Assembly: GCA_002412705.1 (NCBI GenBank)
Contig: DHVO01000234.1
Span: forward strand, 1 to 10,667
From: Bacteroidales bacterium UBA5206
Lineage (GTDB): Bacteria; Bacteroidota; Bacteroidia; Bacteroidales; Tenuifilaceae
Direction of reading: 5' to 3'
DNA: 10,667 nucleotides
In this document: positions 1 to 7,091 of the stretch, one piece after another
How the letters are laid out: each line of letters starts with the position of its first letter
How positions within the stretch are numbered: position 1 is the stretch's first letter
Translations under genes and position numbers: made by a program
Notes under the pieces: generated by a model
Databases searched by the model: none
Seen by the model: only the letters and a program-made list of their open reading frames with translations
What the model was told of the DNA's origin: nothing

Positions 1-134
1 GGAAAGTAGTGATAAAACGCACCCTTAGAGAGACCTGTTTTATCAACAATCTCCTTTAGCGTTACGTCGCGATAACTTTTCTGAAGGAAAAGGTTAAAGG
101 CAACACGTAAAATATGTTCTCGGGTGTCATTCAT
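1..134 (-). CDS. TetR/AcrR-family transcriptional regulator, N-terminal part only (cut by window edge)
   Basis: Reading the minus strand from the ATG at 134 gives 44 codons that run off the left edge. The peptide begins MNDTREHILRVAFNLF and ends KTGLSKGAFYHYF, which is the classic TetR N-terminal DNA-binding domain: helix 1 (about residues 5-19), helix 2 (about 25-32) and the recognition helix with the diagnostic T-G-L-S-K-G-A-F-Y-H-Y-F pattern (33-44). Family members are one-component repressors whose C-terminal half, not present here, binds a small ligand. The start is preceded by a run of T and no Shine-Dalgarno sequence, usual for this phylum. A promoter-like -7 box with an overlapping palindrome lies just upstream, suggesting autorepression. 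The target genes probably lie beyond the left edge. Family assignment is secure; ligand and regulon are unknown. Confidence 0.9.
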   Translation of the reverse strand, partial: MNDTREHILRVAFNLFLQKSYRDVTLKEIVDKTGLSKGAFYHYF

Positions 135-143
135 AAAAAAATA

Positions 144-167
144 CCGACCGTTTGGTCTGCAAACCTA
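144..167 (-). promoter_or_regulatory. Probable promoter and operator of the tetR-family gene
   Basis: On the minus strand TAGGTTTG (160-167) matches the Bacteroidota -7 consensus TAnnTTTG. Immediately downstream, over the expected transcription start, is a GACC-GTTT-GGTC inverted repeat (146-157), with a further outer C/G pair at 144 and 159. Short GACC/GGTC palindromes are typical TetR-family operators, so a repressor bound here would block its own promoter. No clear -33 element was found. The sequence match is direct; the function is inferred. Confidence 0.5.
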
Positions 168-212
168 TTAATAAAAAATGAATGTGAAAAATTTTAAAAG
201 AAAAAAGTGATG

Positions 213-251
213 AAAAAAAAGAAAAATGGAGTCACTACATAGCAACTCCAT
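213..251 (-). terminator. Rho-independent terminator after trkA
   Basis: On the minus strand ATGGAGTTGCT (241-251) can pair with AGTGACTCCAT (226-236) around a four-base loop, giving an 11-bp stem with two G-T wobbles. It is followed by a T-rich tract (213-225). It lies just downstream of the trkA stop and separates trkA from the tetR-family gene. Confidence 0.85.
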
Positions 252-260
252 TGTAAACAA

Positions 261-1601
261 CTAGTTAAAGAAGCGCCCAACCTTATTAATGGCCGATGGT
301 AGGGCAAAAACCACAACCCTATCGTAAGCGCTAATCACGGTGTCGCCCTTGGCAATAAAGGACTTATCGCCTCGTACAACGCCACCAATAATGGCATCCT
401 TGGGAAAGTTAATATCCTTAATGCGCCCTTTAGTTGCAGGCGAACCAGGCTTAACTATAAACTCAATAACCTCGGCATCGGAACCTGTAAGGCACTTAAT
501 GGCCGATACGTCGGTGCTCATGGTATAACGGAAAATACGGCTGGCTGTAATTAACTTCTTGTTAATAACGGTATCAATACCAATACTTTCCGCCAGCTTT
601 ATGTAGTCGATATTCTCAATCTCGGCAATAGTTTTCTTCACACCTAAACGCTTGGCAACCATACAGGAAAGGATGTTTGTCTCGGAGTTGCCCGTAACGG
701 CAACAAAGGCGTCCATGTACTCAAGTCCTTCCTCTATTAGCAAATCGGTATTACGGCCATCACCCTGAATAACCAGCGTATTCTTGAAGTAGTTAGCTAG
801 GCGGCTGCTCTTCTCCTTATCCTCCTCAATGAGCTTAATGTTTACGTGCTTCTCCAGGTCGCTGGCAATACGAACGGCAATGCGGCTTCCTCCTAGAATC
901 ATAAGATTGTGCACATCGATATTGGTTTTGCCCGAGTACTTGAGCATATCGCCAATACCACCCTGATTGGCAATAACATACACTAAATCATTAACCTTAA
1001 ACTGGTCGTTGCCCCGTGGAATAATGGTTTCGCCCTCGCGCGATATGGCCACTGCACGGTACTCAAGGTTCCGGTGGTCTTTTGTTGCCTGTAGCAAGGT
1101 TTGGTCTATAACGGGGGCATCCTCCTCCAAGCGGAATACCGCTAGGGAAAGCTTTCCTCCAGAAAAATCGACATACTCCGTAGAGCTAGTTTGGCCTAAC
1201 AGACCAATAACCTCTCGAGCAGCAAGCTTCTCAGGGTAAATTAGGGAATCGATACCCAGATTAAGGAAAATCTCCTTGTTGTTGGGCAGTAAGTACTCAT
1301 TATTATCAATACGGGCAATAACCTTTTTTGCACCCAAACGCTTAGCAAGCGTGGCCGAAATAATGTTTGTCTCCTCCGAGTGGGCTACAGCAATAAACAG
1401 ATCGGCCTTTTTTATATTGGCCTCCTTAAGCGCAGCAATAGAGGTAGCAGAGCCAACAACTGTTATAAGATCGGAACTTGAGGCTATTTCGTCCAGCTTC
1501 TCAGCATCGGGATCAATTACAGTAATCTCATGATACTCGTTCGAAAGCATTTTAGCCAAATGGGTTCCAACCTCGCCTGCACCCGCAACAATAATATTCA
1601 T
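261..1601 (-). CDS. trkA: Trk system potassium uptake regulator TrkA
   Basis: A 446-residue protein with the duplicated layout of TrkA: RCK_N domain 1 (about 1-130), RCK_C 1 (about 140-215), RCK_N 2 (about 230-345), RCK_C 2 (about 365-446). The first Rossmann fold has an intact nucleotide motif G-A-G-E-V-G (7-12) and an acidic residue at the end of strand 2 (D30); the second has the looser G-G-S-R-I-A (237-242). TrkA is a cytoplasmic ring protein that binds NAD(H) or adenine nucleotides and gates the TrkH/KtrB-type K+ channel. The length is normal and no membrane segment is present, as expected. The gene has its own promoter-like sequence and a strong terminator, so it appears to be transcribed alone. 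No trkH is in the window; in many Bacteroidota it lies beside trkA, so the channel subunit must be encoded elsewhere. Confidence 0.95.
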   Translation of the reverse strand: MNIIVAGAGEVGTHLAKMLSNEYHEITVIDPDAEKLDEIASSSDLITVVGSATSIAALKEANIKKADLFIAVAHSEETNIISATLAKRLGAKKVIARIDNNEYLLPNNKEIFLNLGIDSLIYPEKLAAREVIGLLGQTSSTEYVDFSGGKLSLAVFRLEEDAPVIDQTLLQATKDHRNLEYRAVAISREGETIIPRGNDQFKVNDLVYVIANQGGIGDMLKYSGKTNIDVHNLMILGGSRIAVRIASDLEKHVNIKLIEEDKEKSSRLANYFKNTLVIQGDGRNTDLLIEEGLEYMDAFVAVTGNSETNILSCMVAKRLGVKKTIAEIENIDYIKLAESIGIDTVINKKLITASRIFRYTMSTDVSAIKCLTGSDAEVIEFIVKPGSPATKGRIKDINFPKDAIIGGVVRGDKSFIAKGDTVISAYDRVVVFALPSAINKVGRFFN

Positions 1602-1618
1602 CTAATTATTAGCTAGTT

Positions 1619-1651
1619 CAAATGTACTATAACATTAACAAACAACGCAAA
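1619..1651 (-). promoter_or_regulatory. Promoter of trkA
   Basis: The minus strand carries TTTG (1648-1651), a 21-base spacer, then TACATTTG (1619-1626). This is a full match to the Bacteroidota housekeeping promoter (TTTG at -33, TAnnTTTG at -7). It ends 17 bases before the trkA ATG, so the leader would be very short. The rest of the 1602-1777 gap shows no convincing terminator for comEC and no further gene. Confidence 0.65.
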
Positions 1652-1777
1652 AAAATAGCGCAAAACCAACTTGCAAAGTAAGCTTAAAAAAGCGGAGATT
1701 ATACCATTTAATGCTTAAAAGTGACCGATAGGTAGCGATTTGGGATAACAGCTTCCCTTCCATTTGCCAAAGGAGCA

Positions 1778-3904
1778 CTAATTGGTTCCAAGAGAGTAAT
1801 AACCATTGCTTAGTGTATGCCAGTAACGTGTTTGATCTGGACTAAAGGAGGCAAATATTAGCGTGGCATTCCATGCGGGTATCGATGAATCAACAATAAC
1901 AACTCGTGGGGAAAAGAGCCTTGCCAGCGCACGTGGTTTAAGCTTGCACAGGTGGCTCACAACAAGGTAATCAACCTCTAGGGGCTTTACTGCTCGTTTG
2001 TGCGATAGAGTATCACCTAGAGGAATGGCAATGGTACTGCCATTAAAATCGGCAAACAGAACACCTGGTGCTTGTGCAAAACTGGTACTTCTAAGTAGCT
2101 GAGGAAGATTGGTTGTATCGCTAATAAGGGAGTAGTGCGCAGCAGAGAAACTGCCCCTACTAGCTAGATATTTACCTAGCAAGAACTTACGCTGCTGCTC
2201 ATTCCTATACAAAGTGCTATCAACCAGAACAACAGCACTACCACAATCAACAAAAGCGAATGCCGATTTACCATAAGAGCTAAAAATAAGAACCTCGGCA
2301 CTCTTACGCTGCTCTATCTTTTTAAAGGCCGTTTCACCTGTAAACACAGCAATAACCAAAAGGAAAATGGCAAGATGCTTTACCCTGCGTGTAAATACCC
2401 ACCAAATAGCAAATACAAACAATAGCATGAGTAATGCAAACTGCAAGCCGCTTAAATGCAGCCCATGCAAAGTTGCTCCTGGAGCGGATTCAACAGCTGC
2501 AAGACCCTTGTTTAGCAAAAAAATAGAACCGTTAGAGAGCCAGCCAATAATATTGGATAGAATTGGAATAGGAGCCAACAAATACAATGCAATAAGGAGG
2601 TAAAGCGATACCGTAGCCAACGGAACGGCAAAAATGTTGGTGACCCAAAAAAAGGATGGGAACTGGTTAAAATAGAAAATGCTGATAGCTGTTGTTCCCA
2701 GCTGAGCAGCAACAGAAACCACAAGAAGTTCCCAAAACCAATTTGCAATTCTATTGTTGGGGTTTACTAAGCCTCCAAGTAATGGTGTGAACACTAGGAT
2801 TGAGAACACTGCTAGGTAAGAGAGCTGAAACCCTATCTCTACCAAATTAAAGGGATTAAGAACTAACAGAACAAATGCCGAAGCCGATAGCGTATTAAAG
2901 ATGCTGGATCGCTTAGCTGTAATCTCAGCTAATGCAACCATTGAAAACATAAATGCAGAGCGCTGCACCGATGGCGATAACCCTGTTAGCACCGCAAAGA
3001 ACCATAGAAACAGAATAAGAACAACAAAACGTACAAATCTGCCTACTCTGGTGCGTTTAAACGAGGCAAGTATCCATGAAAGCAGCACAAACAGAAGCCC
3101 TACATGCAAACCCGATACTGCCAACAGGTGCATTGCCCCTGAGCCAGAGTAAACACGTCGTGTCTCATCGTCGAGTAGGGTTTTGTAGCCAATGGAAAGC
3201 GCCGAGGCCACTGCCAATTCCTGATCTTTTAATCCTGCTTCCCGTAAAAGGGTAATCATTTTCTCCTGCAGCGTGTATGCAAAAGCAAATATGGGATTAC
3301 CATTTGAGCCAAGCATGTGCCAAGTATCGGCCCGGACAAAAGCAGTGGAGAATATTCCCCTTCTAGCTAAATAACTTTTATAGCTAAACTCTCCTGGGTT
3401 CTGGGGTTGCGATGGGTAGTTGGGAATTATTCGTAACGCAAGCACATCGCCATATAACAAATTATACGCGCTGCTATCATCCTGAGCAAAGTATAGCAAC
3501 ATATGCTCATTAATAGGATAAAAAAGTCCATTGCGCCACTCCCCTTGCAGCTTCACCTGTACGCGGATGCTCCGCTCCCTTACTACAGGGGGTTCTACTA
3601 GCCTTGCCACAACGTTATAAACCTCTCCCTCTATTAATGTGCTTGTTGTGGGCCTAAGAGCAACCAAAGAGTAGCCCACAGAAAAAAGAAATATATTTAG
3701 CACAATGCCATACACATGTCTATAAGCCCATTTTCGGGAAATGAATAGGGCAATGAAAACAATGCAGAAAAGAGCTATTGCCAAAATAAAAATATGGACG
3801 GGCTCCACAACTGGTGCAACAAAAAGCGCAACACCAATACCTGCTACCAATGGTATTAGCAAACGGAAAAAGGGAATCTCTTTATAACTCTGCGGGTATC
3901 CCAT
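1778..3904 (-). CDS. comEC: ComEC/Rec2-family DNA uptake channel protein
   Basis: A 708-residue polytopic membrane protein. Two or three membrane helices at the N-terminus (about 11-85) precede a soluble OB-fold-like DUF4131 region (about 90-195), then the Competence domain (about 225-510) with many hydrophobic helices and the hallmark G-A-M-H-L-L-A-V-S-G-L-H-V-G-L-L (256-271). The last ~180 residues (about 530-708) sit where larger ComEC proteins carry a metallo-beta-lactamase-like domain, but no HxHxDH motif is present; only a V-V-S-H-L remnant (648-652) is seen. ComEC carries single-stranded DNA across the inner membrane during natural transformation. Short forms of this kind are common in Bacteroidota. 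A strong terminator separates it from def upstream, so it needs its own promoter, but I found no clear one in 3905-4003. Identity is firm; actual competence of the strain cannot be judged here. Confidence 0.92.
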   Translation of the reverse strand: MGYPQSYKEIPFFRLLIPLVAGIGVALFVAPVVEPVHIFILAIALFCIVFIALFISRKWAYRHVYGIVLNIFLFSVGYSLVALRPTTSTLIEGEVYNVVARLVEPPVVRERSIRVQVKLQGEWRNGLFYPINEHMLLYFAQDDSSAYNLLYGDVLALRIIPNYPSQPQNPGEFSYKSYLARRGIFSTAFVRADTWHMLGSNGNPIFAFAYTLQEKMITLLREAGLKDQELAVASALSIGYKTLLDDETRRVYSGSGAMHLLAVSGLHVGLLFVLLSWILASFKRTRVGRFVRFVVLILFLWFFAVLTGLSPSVQRSAFMFSMVALAEITAKRSSIFNTLSASAFVLLVLNPFNLVEIGFQLSYLAVFSILVFTPLLGGLVNPNNRIANWFWELLVVSVAAQLGTTAISIFYFNQFPSFFWVTNIFAVPLATVSLYLLIALYLLAPIPILSNIIGWLSNGSIFLLNKGLAAVESAPGATLHGLHLSGLQFALLMLLFVFAIWWVFTRRVKHLAIFLLVIAVFTGETAFKKIEQRKSAEVLIFSSYGKSAFAFVDCGSAVVLVDSTLYRNEQQRKFLLGKYLASRGSFSAAHYSLISDTTNLPQLLRSTSFAQAPGVLFADFNGSTIAIPLGDTLSHKRAVKPLEVDYLVVSHLCKLKPRALARLFSPRVVIVDSSIPAWNATLIFASFSPDQTRYWHTLSNGYYSLGTN

Positions 3905-4003
3905 AAACTACTACTGCATTTTAACATAGTCGTAAACATTAAATTACGAATTGCAAAAAAGCGAGTCAAGCAGATAATCCCCCGTAACGCATTTGGTTGA
4001 AAT

Positions 4004-4037
4004 AAAAAAACATCCACAGCATTTGTTGTGGATGTTT
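4004..4037 (-). terminator. Rho-independent terminator after def
   Basis: AACATCCACA (4009-4018) and TGTGGATGTT (4027-4036) are perfect 10-bp inverted repeats, extended inside by a wobble and a C-G pair around a four-base loop. On the minus strand the hairpin is followed by seven T (4004-4010). It closes the ruvX-def unit just after the def stop codon. The plus-strand side has no comparable T tract, so it acts in one direction. Confidence 0.9.
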
Positions 4038-4060
4038 AGCGTTGTAATGTGCTGTATAGC

Positions 4061-4612
4061 TTATGCTAACCTAAACTTATAGTCGATAGAAAACCTACCT
4101 TTTGTTATACCTGCAAGCTTATTACGAAGTAGCTGCCTTCTGATAGGAGAAACCTTATCGGTAAACAGGATACCCTCAAGATGATCGTACTCATGCTGAA
4201 CAATTCTAGCCCTAATACCACTAAACACCTCTTCGTGAGGCTCAAAATTCTCATCGAGGTACTGCATGCGTATAACATCGTCGCGCTCCACATCCTCCCT
4301 AAGGTTTGGAATGCTAAGGCACCCTTCGTTAAAGAGCTTTTTCTCACCAGAGCGCTCAACAATCTTGGCATTGATAAAAACCTTTTTAAAATCCTTCACC
4401 TCTTCGTCATCCTCCTCAAAAGGGGTAGCATCAATAACAAAAAGGCGAATGGAGAGCCCTATTTGTGGAGCAGCCAACCCTACACCATCGGAATGGTACA
4501 TGGTCTCGAACATATCGTTGATAAGCTCTTTGATGTTTGGATACTCTGGGGTTATGTCCTGTGCAACCTTGCGCAAAACCGATGATCCGTAAATGTAAAC
4601 TGGTCTAATCAT
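4061..4612 (-). CDS. def: Peptide deformylase
   Basis: A 183-residue enzyme that removes the N-terminal formyl group from nascent proteins at the ribosome exit. All three family motifs are intact: motif I G-V-G-L-A-A-P-Q-I-G (43-52), motif II E-G-C-L-S-I-P (96-102) with metal ligand C98, and motif III H-E-Y-D-H-L-E-G (140-147) with metal ligands H140 and H144 and catalytic E141. The acidic insertion between motifs I and II (about 64-76, E/D/K-rich) and the length are typical of Bacteroidota deformylases. It starts only 8 bases after the ruvX stop, so the two are surely cotranscribed, and a strong terminator follows. Nothing suggests loss of function. Confidence 0.97.
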   Translation of the reverse strand: MIRPVYIYGSSVLRKVAQDITPEYPNIKELINDMFETMYHSDGVGLAAPQIGLSIRLFVIDATPFEEDDEEVKDFKKVFINAKIVERSGEKKLFNEGCLSIPNLREDVERDDVIRMQYLDENFEPHEEVFSGIRARIVQHEYDHLEGILFTDKVSPIRRQLLRNKLAGITKGRFSIDYKFRLA

Positions 4613-4620
4613 TGCAAAAC

Positions 4621-5040
4621 CTATTTCTGGTAATCTAAAAACGATTGTAAAATAATAGCGGCACTAATTGTATCAGCAAGCGCCTTATTCTGCCTATCCT
4701 TCTTTTTAACCCCGCCCTCTATCATTGCACGATGCGCAAGCACTGAGGTAAACCTCTCGTCAGCAAGGTGAATGGGTATTTCTGGGAAAACCTTTTTTAG
4801 CCGGTTTATAAGCGGATTGATATACTTAACAGCTTCGGAGGGCTGATTGTTCATCTGCTTGGGGTACCCTATTACTAAGGCCTCAAGGCTTTCCGTTTTA
4901 AGATAGTTGGTAATGAAAGCCTCAACTTGGGCTGTACCTACAGTTGTTATACCGTTTGCAATCATTTTTAACGGATCGGAAACGGCAATGCCTGTTCGCT
5001 TACGGCCCACATCAAGTGCTAGAATTCGTCCCAAGTGCAA
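4621..5040 (-). CDS. ruvX: Putative Holliday junction resolvase RuvX (YqgF family)
   Basis: A 137-139 residue RNase H-fold protein. It has the first catalytic strand I-L-A-L-D-V-G-R-K-R-T-G (D10), the segment I-G-Y-P-K-Q-M-N-N followed by acidic and polar residues, D-E-R-F-T-S in the middle, and the C-terminal D-T-I-S-A-A-I-I-L-Q-S-F helix carrying the last acidic residue. The family acts in resolving recombination intermediates or in 16S rRNA processing; the role differs between species. No ATG lies near the start: codon 1 (5038-5040) and codon 3 (5032-5034) are both TTG. The second gives MGRILALDVG, which matches the usual family N-terminus, and is slightly preferred. A perfect palindrome and a -7 box sit directly over this start. 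The gene leads straight into def. Confidence 0.93.
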   Translation of the reverse strand: MHLGRILALDVGRKRTGIAVSDPLKMIANGITTVGTAQVEAFITNYLKTESLEALVIGYPKQMNNQPSEAVKYINPLINRLKKVFPEIPIHLADERFTSVLAHRAMIEGGVKKKDRQNKALADTISAAIILQSFLDYQK

Positions 5041-5058
5041 AATTTTTGCACAAAGGTA
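5035..5058 (-). promoter_or_regulatory. Promoter -7 box with a perfect 17-bp palindrome at the ruvX start
   Basis: On the minus strand TACCTTTG (5051-5058) matches TAnnTTTG. Directly downstream, GTGCAAAA (5035-5042) and TTTTGCAC (5044-5051) form a perfect inverted repeat with a one-base centre, overlapping the -7 box by one base and covering the expected transcription start. A bound protein would shut the promoter. The -33 element is not evident. A transcript from here would have almost no leader, which favours the inner TTG (5032-5034) as the start codon of ruvX. Confidence 0.5.
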
Positions 5059-5114
5059 ACAAAGAAAGTTGAGAATTAGCGTGTAAACAGGAAAAGAGAG
5101 GGGCTAGGGTAATC

Positions 5115-5876
5115 TTACTCGTCACGCTTATTGCACATAAGCAGATGCTCAACAAACATGTCGCGCCTATCGGGCGGAACGGGTATGGTGTAGTTCCCCT
5201 CCAAAAGCACAACGCCCTTGTTCTTCTGGAACTCTTTAACCCTACGTAAATTGATTAGCGTATCGTGCGACACTCTAAAAAAGTACCTATCGTCTATAAG
5301 CTGTTCCAGCTCTGGAATGGTTTTAGTGGTTCGGACCTCCGAGTCACTCACGGAAATGATAGAGGTTGCATCGGCAACCGATGCAAAGCAAACCACCTCG
5401 CGAACATCGATATAAATTAGTCCACCTTTAAGGTTGGGTAGTGCAAGCTTATAGGGAATAACCGACTTAAGATTTTCGAAAAGTGCGTAGTAACGCGCGC
5501 GGCTACTCATTTTGGCCTTTCTATTCTCCCTTACCTTACCAACGGCTCGCTCTAGCTCGTCAATATCTATTGGTTTTAAAATATAATCTACAGCGCTAAA
5601 CCTAAACGCCTTAATGGCGTACTGGTTGTATGCGGTAATAAAGATTACGTCGAAGGTTCTATCGGGATAGCTCTGTAGAAAATCGAAACCAGACCCCTTT
5701 GGCATTTCAATGTCAAGAAAAACCACATCGGGATTAAAATGCTTAACCACATCAAGAGCCTCTTCGCCCGAACGGGCAACTGCAACCACCTCTACGTCGG
5801 AGCAAACCTGACTTAGTAGGAGTTCTAACGATCGGATGGCAGCAACCTCATCGTCAACAAGAATTGCTCTTAGCAT
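5115..5876 (-). CDS. LytTR-family response regulator (LytR/AlgR type)
   Basis: A 253-residue two-component regulator. The receiver domain (about 1-120) has the acidic pair D8-D9, phosphoacceptor D55 in F-L-D-I-E-M-P, conserved T81 in I-T-A-Y, and K101 in Y-I-L-K-P-I. A short linker leads to a LytTR DNA-binding domain (about 140-248), recognisable from the Y-I-D-V-R-E-V-V-C-F and F-F-R-V-S-H-D-T-L-I-N-L-R-R-V blocks. LytTR regulators dimerise on direct repeats and are normally driven by LytS-type kinases with a His_kinase domain. Such a kinase is encoded at 8432-10597, but three genes lie between them. The gene follows the M48 protease by 75 bases and may be read from the same transcript; a weak -7-like TAACTTAG lies upstream. 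No terminator is seen before ruvX. Family is certain; the partner kinase is inferred. Confidence 0.93.
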   Translation of the reverse strand: MLRAILVDDEVAAIRSLELLLSQVCSDVEVVAVARSGEEALDVVKHFNPDVVFLDIEMPKGSGFDFLQSYPDRTFDVIFITAYNQYAIKAFRFSAVDYILKPIDIDELERAVGKVRENRKAKMSSRARYYALFENLKSVIPYKLALPNLKGGLIYIDVREVVCFASVADATSIISVSDSEVRTTKTIPELEQLIDDRYFFRVSHDTLINLRRVKEFQKNKGVVLLEGNYTIPVPPDRRDMFVEHLLMCNKRDE

Positions 5877-5951
5877 AGGCTCTTTTTTATTCTAAGTTAG
5901 CAGCTTATTTTGAAAATAGGCGAGTATTTCTACCCAATAGTTTCTAAGGAA

Positions 5952-6854
5952 TTACTTTGGCATATAGCGTGAGTAGTCGGGTTCTGTATCTATTTCCTGC
6001 TCACGCTCAACAGTAGGTTCGAATTTGTAGGGCTTTGAAGAAGCGCTCACCTTGAATTTGCTCACCATAGTAGGATCGTACACATTTAGCAAGCGCTTAT
6101 ACAGATTGGGGTGCGACAGGAATTTTTCGGCAAACCAGCGCCAGAAACTGGCATCGGTTTTCTCCTGGTTGATGTAGGCCTCAAGATTCAACTCACGGTA
6201 AATGAGCTTGCCTCCGGCTAGCATCAACAAGCCATTTATGGCTCCCTTGGGGTTAAAAAACTTACCTATATTGTCGCAAGTAAGCTCACATCCCCTGTGG
6301 TATGCTGGGGCAAGGAAAGGTATAATTGCAGATGGAGCTAAAATTAGCTCCTTTAGAAAGTGGTTGCGCTTGATGTGTCCCAGTTCATGGGCAATTACAA
6401 ACTCCACAGCATCCTTATCGCCTTGGTAGTAGGCCTCCAACAAATCGGAATAAATCACAACATAATTTGAGTTGAAAAACTTTTTTGAGAATGCATTTAA
6501 CGAACCTCCTGCTTGCAGGAGGTAAACGTGTGGAGTGCGCTTAATTCCTAAACGGTAAGAGCAGTCGCTCACAATTTTATATATCTCGGGAAGCTGCTTC
6601 TCACTAAGCTTTACCGAAAAACTTTTTATAAGCCCCACAAAAAGACCGTTACGCACAATGTATAAGAGTAAAAACACAACTAGCATGGGTATAAGAAAGG
6701 CAGCCTTGCTAATCTCTGTTGAGCCTCCTTCGGTAGCCATTGCCACAATAGTTGTAGCAATTAAAGCGTACAGCACCACACTAACAATCAATCGCACAGC
6801 AAAGTATGCCTTCTCCTTTGTGCTCACCTCATAAAAACCTAAAGAGTCGTTCAT
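5952..6854 (-). CDS. Membrane-anchored M48-family zinc metalloprotease
   Basis: A 300-residue protein with two hydrophobic helices at the N-terminus (about 17-40 and 51-75), followed by a soluble M48 peptidase domain. The zinc motif H-E-L-G-H (156-160) is intact, with E157 catalytic. The expected third zinc ligand is probably E190 in the R-G-C-E-L-T-C-D segment, matching the E-x-x-C/A-D pattern of M48 proteins. M48 members include HtpX, a membrane-protein quality-control protease, and Ste24/BepA-like proteases. This one is HtpX-like in layout but not close enough to name. The C-terminal tail (about 275-300) is charged and probably disordered. It lies between a secreted protein gene and a response regulator, consistent with envelope stress or turnover work, though that is inference. 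A promoter-like element and inverted repeats lie upstream. Confidence 0.88.
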   Translation of the reverse strand: MNDSLGFYEVSTKEKAYFAVRLIVSVVLYALIATTIVAMATEGGSTEISKAAFLIPMLVVFLLLYIVRNGLFVGLIKSFSVKLSEKQLPEIYKIVSDCSYRLGIKRTPHVYLLQAGGSLNAFSKKFFNSNYVVIYSDLLEAYYQGDKDAVEFVIAHELGHIKRNHFLKELILAPSAIIPFLAPAYHRGCELTCDNIGKFFNPKGAINGLLMLAGGKLIYRELNLEAYINQEKTDASFWRWFAEKFLSHPNLYKRLLNVYDPTMVSKFKVSASSKPYKFEPTVEREQEIDTEPDYSRYMPK

Positions 6855-6895
6855 AAAAAGTAAAAATATTATGTTTAAAGAGTTGGTTGCTCTAA

Positions 6896-6937
6896 TGTAA
6901 AATGGATATAAAACTACTAATAATACATCATTTTACA
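6896..6937. repeat. Inverted repeat upstream of the M48 protease gene
   Basis: TGTAAAATG (6896-6904) and CATTTTACA (6929-6937) are perfect 9-bp inverted repeats separated by 24 AT-rich bases. No T tract follows on either strand, so this is not a terminator. The arms bracket the candidate -7 box of the M48 gene, so it may be an operator for a dimeric or looping regulator. It is also close to the start of a small plus-strand reading frame. Confidence 0.5.
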
Positions 6938-6938
6938 A
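6909..6938 (-). promoter_or_regulatory. Candidate promoter of the M48 protease gene
   Basis: The minus strand shows TTG (6936-6938), a 19-base spacer and TAGTTTTA (6909-6916), one mismatch from TAnnTTTG. The leader would be about 50 bases. A similar segment (TAGTTTTATA followed by C) recurs upstream of the small secreted protein gene at 7664-7673, supporting its being a real element. Confidence 0.4.
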
Positions 6939-6941
6939 TGA

Positions 6942-7091
6942 ATGTTCACAGTCCAAAAGGCTGCTTTAACTACTATTAACGCTAGAAAAATGGGTGTAAT
7001 CATTCACTTGCTCGCAAAACTCCCTAAGCACTTAATCTTTGAGCTGCAAGACTTTGGTAGCCTAATTATAAGAAGAAAAAATGTTAGTTAA
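6942..7091 (+). CDS. Possible small plus-strand protein, 49 residues, unknown
   Basis: The gap 6855-7176 holds an ATG-started frame of 49 codons on the plus strand, opposite to all other genes. It begins MFTVQKAALTTINARKMG and ends IIRRKNVS before TAA; a second in-frame ATG opens a 33-residue version. The product would be basic with a hydrophobic, possibly amphipathic middle (I-I-H-L-L-A-K-L). It matches no family I recognise and I see no clear promoter. A frame this long can occur by chance in 320 bases, and it could also be a gene remnant. The rest of the gap contains the inverted repeats listed separately. Confidence 0.2.
   Translation: MFTVQKAALTTINARKMGVIIHLLAKLPKHLIFELQDFGSLIIRRKNVS

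Noticed and set aside
967..1533. Plus-strand frames of 90 and 85 codons
   Set aside because: Antisense to well-conserved TrkA coding sequence; compositional shadows.
1742..1757. GGGA...TCCC inverted repeat downstream of comEC
   Set aside because: Only a 4-bp stem with no following T tract; not a credible terminator.
4181..4585. Plus-strand open frame of 134 codons
   Set aside because: Entirely antisense to def, whose catalytic motifs are intact; it has no recognisable domain.
5904..5920. Near-perfect palindrome CTTATTTTGAAAATAGG between the M48 and regulator genes
   Set aside because: It has a one-base centre and is AT-rich with no T tract, so it is not a terminator; it is too simple to claim as an operator.
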